This document shows, in pieces, positions 45,035 to 55,706 of a DNA stretch of 64,000 nucleotides. The first letter of the stretch is position 1. Each line of letters starts with the position of its first letter. Under the pieces are notes generated by a model. The model was given only the letters and a program-made list of their open reading frames with translations, made no database searches and had not been told where the DNA came from. The stretch lies in assembly GCA_024349245.1 (NCBI GenBank), contig JALDNG010001367.1, forward strand, positions 7,501 to 71,500, written 5' to 3'. This DNA is from Neodontobutis hainanensis (Eukaryota > Chordata > Actinopteri > Gobiiformes > Odontobutidae). Position numbers and translations under genes: made by a program.

Positions 45035-46022
45035 ATTTACAGAACCTACTGTTCACACACAGAAGCTACTGTTCATTCACAGAACCTACTGTTCATTTAC
45101 AGAACCTACTGTTCATTTACAGAACCTACTGTTCACTTACAGAACCTACTGTTCATTTACAGAACCTACTGTTCATTTACAGAACCTACGGTTCATTCAC
45201 AGAACCTACTGTTCATTTACAGAACCTACTGTTCACTTACAGAACCTACTGTTCATTTACAGAACCTACTGTTCACTCACAGAACCTACTGTTCACACAC
45301 AGAAGCTACTGTTCATTTACAGAACCTACTGTTCATTCACAGAACCTACTGTTCACACACAGAACCTACTGTTAATTAACAGAACCTACTGTTCACTTAC
45401 AGAACCTACTGTTCATTTACACATTCTACTGTTCATACACAGAACCTACTGTTCATTTACACACTCTACTGTTCACACAGAACCTACTGTTCACACACAG
45501 AACCTACTGTTCATTTACAGAACCTACGGTTCACTTACAGAACCTACTGTTCACTTACAGAACCTACTGTTCATTTACTGAACCTACTGTTCACACACAG
45601 AACCTACTATTCATTTACACACTCTACTGTTCACACACAGAACCTACTGTTCACACACAGAACCTACTGTTCATTCACAGAACCTACTGTTCACACACAG
45701 AACCTACTGTTCATTTACATAACCTACTGTTCACACACAGAAGCTACTGTTCATTTACAGAACCTACTGTTAATTCACAGAACCTACTGTTCATTTACTG
45801 AACCTACTGTTCACTTACAGAACCTACTGTTCACACACAGAACTTACTGTTAATTAACAGAACCTACTGTTCATTTACTGAACCTACTGTTCACTTACAG
45901 AACCTACTGTTCATTAACAGAACCTACTGTTCATTTACATAACCTACTGTTCATTTACACATTCTACTGTTCATACACAGAACCTACTGTTCATTTACTG
46001 AACCTACTGTTCATTTACATAA
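45035..46022. repeat. Minisatellite, 20-nt unit (ACAGAACCTACTGTTCA), right arm
   Basis: About 49 units, the reverse complement of the 21370-23236 array. Unit variants (CATTTAC, CACACAC, CACTTAC, AATTAAC) are shared, but the order differs. Confidence 0.94.
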
Positions 46023-47149
46023 CCATCTGCAAATGACTTCCCACACTAACTTATTTATTTAAACAACACTGGAAATCTGACACTTGCTGCTATTGCACTT
46101 CTGGTTAGACCTAAACTGCATTTCGTTGCATTGTTTATTCTAATCTAATCTAATTAAAGCAGGACTAAAGCAGTTTTGAACAAGGCCTCGAACCAGGAAG
46201 AAACCCAATCATTAATGTCCCTTAAAGCAGTGCTTCTCTAACACAGTTCAAAGGATTCATCCTGAAGGACTCTGGGACAAAAGAGATTCAAATATCTGTC
46301 ATATCCAGTCCTTCCTAAAGGTCAAGGATCTTCACATTATCATTTAAAATCAGATCGATCCAACTAATGAACTCCTAAAGCCGACGTTTCAGTTGGATGT
46401 TACTAATAGTGCTTGGTGAGGTAGAAAAGGAAGAGTTGGATCATCTGTTCTTTTCTTGTCCGACAGTCCAGAGATGTTGGGCTTACCATAAACACCAATA
46501 CATTTTGTCAGACTGAAGCAGAACAATTATTACACCAAATAAACCACAGAAAGAAAAGCCTTGAGGGGAGGGGCTAGAGTTGTGCTGAGTCGTTACATAA
46601 ACTCATAGATGTCGACTATATTCATACTTTTAAGAGAATAAAAAAGAATCAGAGGAATCAGTTCCAAACAGTTTAGAAGCTGTGCCATGTTTGGTTGTAG
46701 TCAGGATTATGTGTTTCAGGTGGAGTCGTCCAGAAGAAGGTGGAGCCAGGGATTTATTCACATTTTTGATGGTTGTTTTTTCTGGCAGTGATTTTTGAAA
46801 TGAAGATACATTTTAGTATCTTCATGAATGGCTCAAGATGGCTCCTGTGCTTGGCCCACGCTGTAAGGATTTAAGGATTTAAAGTGTTTCGCAAAGGGAG
46901 CGCGAGAAGAGGTTTGTTCAGTTTAGAATTCATTTAAAAATCTTAATGTTTGTTTTTAATGCACCTTCTTATCTGTGTGTGGTTCTCACCCCTCACCAAC
47001 CCAGCAGAGCTCTACGTTCTGCTGGACAACATCTGCTGAAGGTGCCCCGGTCCCGGTTCAAACAGTGGGCCATCGTTCTTTTACGGAGTAACGGAGTGAT
47101 GTGCAAACACCTTTTACAGAGCCACATGAAAGAGAGGGTTTACACACGT
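46023..47149. other. Right arm intergenic, mirror of 19966-21055
   Basis: No gene; near-identical mirrored sequence by eye. The first bases (ACCATCTGCAAATGACTTCC) show where about 290 bases present in the left arm are missing. Confidence 0.55.
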
Positions 47150-47440
47150 TTAATCTTAAGTCACGTATGATTATTCACACAGGAATGTTCTGTTTGTAAG
47201 AAAGGACGTCAGAAGACAAAGGAACTTATCGTGCACATGACAACACACACTGGAGAAGAGCATCCTTACAAACGCCCAGTTTAGGGAAAATGTTTGAGAA
47301 AGTTATACACACTCAACAGACATTTGGCAATTACCACAGGAGAGAAACCCTTCAGCTGTTCAGTTTGTGAGAAACTCAGAAAGCCCTTCTTATTAGACAC
47401 ATGAAAACCCACCCACTGAAAGATCTAAACCAGATTCAGA
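47150..47440 (+). pseudogene. Degenerate C2H2 finger array (right arm)
   Basis: Plus-strand remnants include ATTCACACAGGAATGTTCTG (shrunken IHTG-ECS), CACACACTGGAGAAGAGCAT (HTGEEH) and GAGAAACCCTTCAGCTGTTC (EKPFSCS) with frame breaks. Mirror of 19620-19965. Confidence 0.75.
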
Positions 47441-47784
47441 TGTTCACATGAGATCAGACTTCCTGAACAGAGCAGGAATCCTCAGGACACTGTGCAACAC
47501 ATTGAGCTGCACACATTTCAAATGTGAAAAGAGCCTTGTATTTTTAACTATAACAGTTTCAAAGAATGAGTTTACAACGAGGCCCTTTGACTTTGACTTT
47601 GATGAGTTCCATTGTGAGCTCTAAGTGTTGTGTGGAGGTTAATATTAGTGGAGTAAATAAATGTTAATAAATGTGGATTTGGTTGAACTTATTGTGTTTT
47701 TGAGTGAATTTTAAACGTCTGTCCACCTTTTGAGAGAAAAGGGATGATTTTCTTGGCACAATAAGAGTCTGCCCCCTAGAGGCC

Positions 47785-47922
47785 GGCTGTGTTTTTGAAC
47801 AGGCAGCTGTCAGGACGCCCCTCTCAGTGAACTCGTGAGGACCCCTGTGTGATTAGCTCTGAAGCTAACTGTGACAAACAGCCCCAAAGCGGAGCCTTAA
47901 AGTGAACAGAGCGCAGTGAAAC
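47785..47922 (+). promoter_or_regulatory. Shared ZNF upstream cassette, copy at ZNF-H
   Basis: Plus-strand version of the cassette (GATTAGCTCTGAAGCTAAC, GGCGTCCTGAC in reverse) immediately before the ZNF-H start codon. Mirror of 19155-19292. Confidence 0.6.
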
Positions 47923-47977
47923 ATGGCAGAAGTGAAGCTGAAGGAGGAGACGGAGCTGTGGGACCCACCAAACACAG
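47923..47977 (+). CDS. ZNF-H exon 1 with 7-nt deletion
   Basis: Encodes MAEVKLKEETELWDPPNT. Compared with the other four copies, AACACCA is missing, so the exon is 55 nt and ends in phase 1 instead of 2. In this phase it no longer joins exon 2 (54400) in frame, but it does join exon 3 (55707) directly: NT, then G, then VQFVPVKSEEE. The donor GTCAGAGC is unchanged. Confidence 0.78.
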
Positions 47978-48127
47978 GTCAGAGCAGCTGGGTTTATTTG
48001 GGATATTTCAGTGACTTCAACAGATGCTGTGTCCTTTTGTGAAACACTCCTAAACAACAGATCATTTCCTGAAACACACACAATTTCTGCTGGATTTATA
48101 AGGGTTTGGTTTTGAGTTCATTTGACA

Positions 48128-51100
48128 GGTCCTCACTGTGGCCCCTCACTGTGGCCCCTCATTGTGGTCCTCACTGTGGCCCTCACTGTAGCCCTTCACT
48201 GTGTTCCTCACTGTGGCCCTCACTGTAGCCCTTCACTGTGGCCCTCACTGTGGCCCCTCACTGTGGCCCCTCACTGTGGCCCCTCATTGTGGTCCTCACT
48301 GTGGCCCTTCACTGTAGCCCTTCACTGTGGCCCTCACTGTAGCCCTTCACTGTGTTCCTCACTGTGGCCCTCACTGTAGCCCTTCACTGTGGCCCTCACT
48401 GTAGCCCTTCACTGTGGCCCTTCACTGTGTTCCTCACTGTGGCCCCTCACTGTGGCCCCTCACTGTGGCCCCTCACTGTGGTCCTCACTGTGGCCCCTCA
48501 CTGTGGTCCCTCACTGTGGTCCTCACTGTGGCCCTCACTGTGGTCCTCACTGTGGCCCCTCACTGTGGCCCTCACTGTGGTCCCTCACTGTGGTCCCTCA
48601 CTGTGGTCCTCACTGTGGCCCCTCACTGTGGTCCCTCACTGTGGTCCCTCACTGTGGCCCTCACTGTGGTCCCTCACTGTGGCCCTCACTGTGGCCCCTC
48701 ACTGTGGTCCTCACTGTGGCCCCTCACTGTGGCCCTCACTGTGGCCCTCACTGTGGTCCCTCACTGTGGTCCCTCACTGTGGCCCCTCACTGTGGCCCCT
48801 CATTGTGGTCCTCACTGTGGCCCTTCACTGTAGCCCTTCACTGTGGCCCTCACTGTAGCCCTTCACTGTGTTCCTCACTGTAGCCCTTCACTGTGGCCCT
48901 CACTGTGGCCCTCACTGTGGCCCCTCACTGTGGCCCCTCATTGTGGTCCTCACTGTGGCCCTTCACTGTAGCCCTTCACTGTGGCCCTCACTGTAGCCCT
49001 TCACTGTGTTCCTCACTGTGGCCCTCACTGTAGCCCTTCACTGTGGCCCTTCACTGTGTTCCTCACTGTGGCCCCTCACTGTGGCCCCTCACTGTGGCCC
49101 CTCATTGTGGCCCTTCACTGTGGCCCTTCACTGTGGCCCTTCACTGTGGTCCTTCACTGTGGCCCTCACTGTGGCCCTTCACTGTGGCCCTTCACTGTGG
49201 TCCTCACTGTGGCCCCTCACTGTGGCCCCTCATTGTGGTCCTCACTGTGGCCCTTCACTGTGGCCCTTCACTGTGGCCCTTCACTGTGGTCCTTCACTGT
49301 GGCCCTCACTGTGGCCCTTCACTGTGGCCCTTCACTGTGGTCCTCACTGTGGCCCCTCACTGTGGCCCCTCATTGTGGTCCTCACTGTGGCCCTTCACTG
49401 TGGCCCTTCACTGGGGCCCTCACTGTGGTCCTCACTGTGGCCCTTCACTGTGGCCCTCACTGTGGCCCCTCACTGTGGTCCTCACTGTGGCCCTCACTGT
49501 GGTCCCTCACTGTGGTCCTCACTGTGGTCCCTCACTGTGGTCCCTCACTGTGGCCCTCACTGTGGCCCCTCACTGTGGCCCTCACTGTGGTCCCTCACTG
49601 TGGTCCCTCACTGTGGTCCCTCACTGTGGCCCTCACTGTGGCCCTCACTGTGGTCCTCACTGTGGCCCTCACTGTGGCCCTCACTGTGGCCCTCACTGTG
49701 GTCCTCACTGTGGTCCTCACTGTGGCCCCTCACTGTGGCCCCTCACTGTGGTCCTCACTGTGGCCCCTCACTGTGGCCCCTCACTGTGGCCCCTCACTGT
49801 GGCCCCTCACTGTGGTCCTCACTGTGGCCCTCACTGTGGCCCTCACTGTGGCCCCTCACTGTGGCCCCTCACTGTGGTCCCTCACTGTGGTCCCTCACTG
49901 TGGTCCTCACTGTGGCCCTCACTGTGGTCCTCACTGTGGTTCCTCACTGTGGCCCTCACTGTGGTCCCTCACTGTGGTCCTCACTGTGGCCCCTCACTGT
50001 GGTCCCTCACTGTGGCCCTCACTGTGGCCCCTCACTGTGGCCCTCACTGTGGCCCTCACTGTGGTCCCTCACTGTGGTCCTCACTGTGGTCCCTCACTGT
50101 GGCCCTCACTGTGGCCCTCACTGTGGTCCCTCACTGTGGTCCTCACTGTGGCCCCTCACTGTGGTCCCTCACTGTGGTCCCTCACTGTGGCCCTCACTGT
50201 GGCCCCTCACTGTGGCCCTCACTGTGGCCCTCACTGTGGTCCCTCACTGTGGTCCTCACTGTGGCCCCTCACTGTGGTCCTCACTGTGGCCCCTCACTGT
50301 GGCCCTTACTGTGGTCCCTCACTGTGGTCCTCACTGTGGTCCCTCACTGTGGCCCTCACTGTGGCCCTCACTGTGGTCCTCACTGTGGTCCCTCACTGTG
50401 GCCCTCACTGTGGTCCTCACTGTGGTCCTCACTGTGGCCCCTCACTGTGGTCCTCACTGTGGTCCTCACTGTGGTCCCTCACTGTGGCCCTCACTGTGGC
50501 CCCTCACTGTGGTCCTCACTGTGGCCCCTCACTGTGGCCCCTCACTGTGGCCCCTCACTGTGGCCCTCACTGTGGTCCCTCACTGTGGTCCTCACTGTGG
50601 TCCCTCACTGTGGCCCTCACTGTGGCCCTCACTGTGGTCCCTCACTGTGGTCCTCACTGTGGCCCCTCACTGTGGTCCCTCACTGTGGTCCCTCACTGTG
50701 GCCCTCACTGTGGCCCCTCACTGTGGCCCTCACTGTGGCCCTCACTGTGGTCCCTCACTGTGGCCCTCACTGTGGCCCCTCACTGTGGTCCTCACTGTGG
50801 CCCCTCACTGTGGCCCCTCACTGTGGCCCCTCACTGTGGCCCTCACTGTGGTCCTCACTGTGGTCCTCACTTTGGCCCCTCACTGTGGCCCCTCACTGTG
50901 GCCCTCACTGTGGTTCTCACTGTGGTCCTCACTGTGGCCCCTCACTGTGGTCCTCACTGTGGCCCCTCACTGTGGTCCTCACTGTGGCCCCTCACTGTGG
51001 CCCCTCATTGTGGTCCTCACTGTGGCCCTTCACTGTAGCCCTTCACTGTGGCCCTCACTGTGGCCCCTCACTGTAGCCCTTCACTGTGGCCCTCACTGTG

Positions 51101-53935
51101 GCCCCTCACTGTGGCCCCTCACTGTGGCCCCTCATTGTGGTCCTCACTGTGGCCCTTCACTGTAGCCCTTCACTGTGGCCCTCACTGTAGCCCTTCACTG
51201 TGTTCCTCACTGTGGCCCTCACTGTAGCCCTTCACTGTGGCCCTCACTGTAGCCCTTCACTGTGGCCCTTCACTGTGTTCCTCACTGTGGCCCCTCACTG
51301 TGGCCCCTCACTGTGGCCCCTCACTGTGGTCCTCACTGTGGCCCCTCACTGTGGTCCCTCACTGTGGTCCCTCACTGTGGTCCTCACTGTGGCCCTCACT
51401 GTGGTCCTCACTGTGGCCCCTCACTGTGGCCCTCACTGTGGTCCCTCACTGTGGTCCCTCACTGTGGTCCTCACTGTGGCCCCTCACTGTGGTCCCTCAC
51501 TGTGGTCCCTCACTGTGGCCCTCACTGTGGTCCCTCACTGTGGCCCTCACTGTGGCCCCTCACTGTGGTCCTCACTGTGGCCCCTCACTGTGGCCCTCAC
51601 TGTGGTCCCTCACTGTGGTCCTCACTGTGGTCCCTCACTGTGGCCCCTCACTGTGGCCCCTCATTGTGGTCCTCACTGTGGCCCTTCACTGTAGCCCTTC
51701 ACTGTGGCCCTCACTGTAGCCCTTCACTGTGTTCCTCACTGTAGCCCTTCACTGTGGCCCTCACTGTGGCCCCTCACTGTGGCCCCTCACTGTGGCCCCT
51801 CATTGTGGTCCTCACTGTGGCCCTTCACTGTAGCCCTTCACTGTGGCCCTCACTGTAGCCCTTCACTGTGTTCCTCACTGTGGCCCTCACTGTAGCCCTT
51901 CACTGTGGCCCTTCACTGTGTTCCTCACTGTGGCCCCTCACTGTGGCCCCTCACTGTGGCCCCTCATTGTGGCCCTTCACTGTGGCCCTTCACTGTGGCC
52001 CTTCACTGTGGTCCTTCACTGTGGCCCTCACTGTGGCCCTTCACTGTGGCCCTTCACTGTGGTCCTCACTGTGGCCCCTCACTGTGGCCCCTCATTGTGG
52101 TCCTCACTGTGGCCCTTCACTGTGGCCCTTCACTGTGGCCCTTCACTGTGGTCCTTCACTGTGGCCCTCACTGTGGCCCTTCACTGTGGCCCTTCACTGT
52201 GGTCCTCACTGTGGCCCCTCACTGTGGCCCCTCATTGTGGTCCTCACTGTGGCCCTTCACTGTGGCCCTTCACTGGGGCCCTCACTGTGGTCCTCACTGT
52301 GGCCCTTCACTGTGGCCCTCACTGTGGTCCCTCACTGTGGTCCTCACTGTGGTCCCTCACTGTGGTCCCTCACTGTGGTCCTCACTGTGGCCCTCACTGT
52401 GGTCCCTCACTGTGGTCCTCACTGTGGTCCCTCACTGTGGTCCCTCACTGTGGCCCTCACTGTGGCCCCTCACTGTGGCCCTCACTGTGGTCCCTCACTG
52501 TGGTCCCTCACTGTGGTCCCTCACTGTGGCCCTCACTGTGGCCCTCACTGTGGTCCTCACTGTGGCCCTCACTGTGGCCCTCACTGTGGCCCTCACTGTG
52601 GTCCTCACTGTGGTCCTCACTGTGGCCCCTCACTGTGGCCCCTCACTGTGGTCCTCACTGTGGCCCCTCACTGTGGCCCCTCACTGTGGCCCCTCACTGT
52701 GGCCCCTCACTGTGGTCCTCACTGTGGCCCTCACTGTGGCCCTCACTGTGGCCCCTCACTGTGGCCCCTCACTGTGGTCCCTCACTGTGGTCCCTCACTG
52801 TGGTCCTCACTGTGGCCCCTCACTGTGGTCCTCACTGTGGTTCCTCACTGTGGCCCTCACTGTGGTCCCTCACTGTGGTCCTCACTGTGGCCCCTCACTG
52901 TGGTCCTCACTGTGGCCCTCACTGTGGCCCCTCACTGTGGCCCTCACTGTGGCCCTCACTGTGGTCCCTCACTGTGGTCCTCACTGTGGTCCCTCACTGT
53001 GGCCCTCACTGTGGCCCTCACTGTGGTCCCTCACTGTGGTCCTCACTGTGGCCCCTCACTGTGGTCCCTCACTGTGGTCCCTCACTGTGGCCCTCACTGT
53101 GGCCCCTCACTGTGGCCCTCACTGTGGCCCTCACTGTGGTCCCTCACTGTGGTCCTCACTGTGGCCCCTCACTGTGGTCCTCACTGTGGCCCCTCACTGT
53201 GGCCCTTACTGTGGTCCCTCACTGTGGTCCTCACTGTGGTCCCTCACTGTGGCCCTCACTGTGGCCCTCACTGTGGTCCTCACTGTGGTCCCTCACTGTG
53301 GCCCTCACTGTGGTCCTCACTGTGGTCCTCACTGTGGCCCCTCACTGTGGTCCTCACTGTGGTCCTCACTGTGGTCCTCACTGTGGCCCTCACTGTGGCC
53401 CCTCACTGTGGTCCTCACTGTGGCCTCACTGTGGCCCCTCACTGTGGCCCCTCACTGTGGCCCTCACTGTGGTCCCTCACTGTGGTCCTCACTGTGGCCC
53501 TCACTGTGGCCCTCACTGTGGTCCCTCACTGTGGTCCTCACTGTGGTCCTCACTGTGGCCCCTCACTGTGGTCCCTCACTGTGGTCCCTCACTGTGGCCC
53601 TCACTGTGGCCCCTCACTGTGGCCCTCACTGTGGCCCTCACTGTGGTCCCTCACTGTGGCCCTCACTGTGGCCCCTCACTGTGGTCCTCACTGTGGCCCC
53701 TCACTGTGGCCCCTCACTGTGGCCCCTCACTGTGGCCCTCACTGTGGTCCTCACTGTGGTCCTCACTTTGGCCCCTCACTGTGGCCCCTCACTGTGGCCC
53801 TCACTGTGGTTCTCACTGTGGTCCTCACTGTGGCCCCTCACTGTGGTCCTCACTGTGGCCCCTCACTGTGGTTCTCACTGTGGCCCCTCACTGTGGCCCC
53901 TCACTGTGGCCCCTCACTGTGGCCCTCACTGTGGC
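48128..53935. repeat. Minisatellite, 12-13-nt unit (CTCACTGTGGCCC), 5.8 kb
   Basis: About 460 units (length divided by 12-13) of CCTCACTGTGGCC with variants GTCC, GTTCC and TAGCCCTT fill ZNF-H intron 1. Two large higher-order copies are visible: identical open-frame starts recur 2862 bases apart (48981/51843, 49006/51868, 49043/51905), and 48352 pairs with 51200. Frames of up to 719 codons in all three phases arise from a stop-free unit and are not genes. Confidence 0.96.
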
Positions 53936-54399
53936 ACACAGGCTCCAGCTAAAGTGTAATGTGTGCAGGTAAATGTAAAGTAAAGAGATATGAACAGAAG
54001 AGTGTTTTTTTGTTTCTGAAGCGGTTTACGACTGAGGATTTTCTTCTTTAGAAACAAAAACAACCTGAACAACAATCATCTACTCTGTCACTAAAAGACA
54101 TTAGCTTCATTAGCTTCATCTTTAGCCTCATATTTTCTGTATTGATGATAACCAAAATCCACCAAAATAAAAAACAGATCAAACAGGACGCATAATAAAG
54201 ACAGTAAAGAGGTGTTTAGAATAAATTACCCATGAGGCCTTTTTGTGCAAATCAGAAATAGGTTCTGTTTAAAAATGGTTCTTAACTAAGTTTTGTGACT
54301 CCTGTTTTAAGCCTGGATCTTCAGGTATTTATTCTTAAACCTTTAAGCTTTAAACCTGAGGCCCCTGCTCAGAATAATGGGTGTGTTGCTTGTGTCCAG
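53936..54399 (+). other. ZNF-H intron 1, unique part
   Basis: Mirror of 18051-18517. No other content is seen. Confidence 0.55.
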
Positions 54400-54512
54400 T
54401 GTGGAGCCCCCCCACTTTAAAGAGGAACCAGAGGAAGAGCAGCTGCCAGTCTCTCGTGTGTCTGTGAAAACTGAAGAGTGTCCTGCAGTCGCTCTGACGG
54501 ATCCAAACAGAG
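54400..54512 (+). CDS. ZNF-H exon 2: acidic linker exon, probably skipped
   Basis: A 113-nt exon with good splice signals (TTGTGTCCAG and GTACAG), encoding VEPPHFKEEPEEEQLPVSR in the frame compatible with an intact phase-2 exon 1. After the shortened ZNF-H exon 1 it would be read out of frame. It appears identical to the left-arm copy 17938-18050. Confidence 0.65.
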
Positions 54513-54974
54513 GTACAGCAGGAAGTCTAAAAACGCGTTTGAGCTGGGCACATGACCCCTGACCTTTTGGGGGAAGCAGCCTGAGGTTAGAGACAGACGT
54601 GTAAAGAGGAGCTAGTGTTTATGATAAAGTGGAGAGTGTCGCTGACAGAACACACTCTTGTTGACATCAGTGACCTTTTCTCAGAAGCACAGCTGGGAAC
54701 TTCTAAGAGTACTTTTACTGCACCATACTTATTCCTTTTACTTGAGTAGAGTTCTAAAGAAGTAATGCTGTTCTGACCAATCAGACGTAGCCCTGCAGTC
54801 ACATGACCAAAGACAAACTGTGGAGGCTCAGTGGCTCAAACGCGCTTTAAATGCTACCATTAGCCGCTAACCCAAGTGCCAAGGGGGAAGGGCCGGAGAC
54901 TTAGGAGCCTTAAAGGAGGATTCAAATGTGCATCCTTAGAAAAGATACAATAGTATTTATTTTTAATTCAAAAA

Positions 54975-55180
54975 GGCAGCAGTAGCTCAGTGGTAGAGCG
55001 GTCGTCCTTCAACCGGAAGGTAGGCGGTTCAATTCTCACTCTCCCCACAGTTCATACTGTCGTTGTGTCCTTGGGCAAGACACTTATCCCACCATGCCTC
55101 CAGTGGCTGTAACACTGGTAAAGACTGTAGATCAATGTAAGTCGCTCTGGATAAAAGCATCAGTAAATTAATAAATGTAA
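54975..55180 (+). mobile_element. tRNA-derived SINE (right arm copy)
   Basis: Head GCAGTAGCTCAGTGGTAGAG, B box GGCGGTTCAATTCTC, tail AAGTCGCTCTGGATAAAAGC. Mirror of 17285-17485; the insertion predates the arm duplication. Confidence 0.78.
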
Positions 55181-55244
55181 ACATCTACACATTATTTGAT
55201 ATTTTTGTCTGAATACATCGATTATAAAAAAAATACATTGGACA

Positions 55245-55625
55245 TTACAATCGAACAGAGGTGCACGTGGCAGAGTGGTTAGCACTCCTGCCTCACAGCA
55301 AGAAGGTCGTGAGTTCAAAACCCGGCCGACCCAAAACATTCTCGGCCGTCTCCGGTCTTTCTGTGAGGAGTCTGCATGTCCTCCGCGTGTTACTGTGGGT
55401 TCTCTCCGGGTACTCCGGTTCCTCCCACCGTCCTAACACATGCATGTACAGGTTAATCAGCAACCCTAAAGTGTCTCTAGTGAATGTGAGAGAGAATGGT
55501 TGTCTGTCACTGTCTGTCTCTAAATGTCAGCCCTGCGACAGCCCTCGGGCCCAAAGCTACTGGGATAGGCTCCAGTCACCCGCGACCCCAAACGGGACAA
55601 AGCGGTAGAAAATTAATGAATGAAT
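55245..55625 (+). mobile_element. tRNA-derived SINE with RTE-like tail (right arm copy)
   Basis: Head GTGGCAGAGTGGTTAGCACT, tail AAAGCGGTAGAAAATTAATG. Mirror of 16842-17215; the 115-codon frames across the two copies differ at one residue (H/P). Confidence 0.75.
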
Positions 55626-55706
55626 CAAACAGTTACTTTTAACCAATAACATTTTATTATCCACCACTTTTACCCTTCTCCTTATTCTTCACTCTGTGTC
55701 CTGCAG

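Noticed and set aside
48981..53972. Open frames of up to 719 codons rich in Gly-Pro-Ser-Leu-Trp and His-Cys
   Set aside because: They are translations of the 12-13-nt minisatellite, open in all three frames at once because the unit has no stop. They lie in the ZNF-H intron.
17440..55030. tRNA genes suggested by A- and B-box-like segments (17.4, 34.1, 55.0, 55.3 kb)
   Set aside because: They do not fold as full tRNAs by eye and continue into SINE bodies and tails, so they are tRNA-derived repeats.
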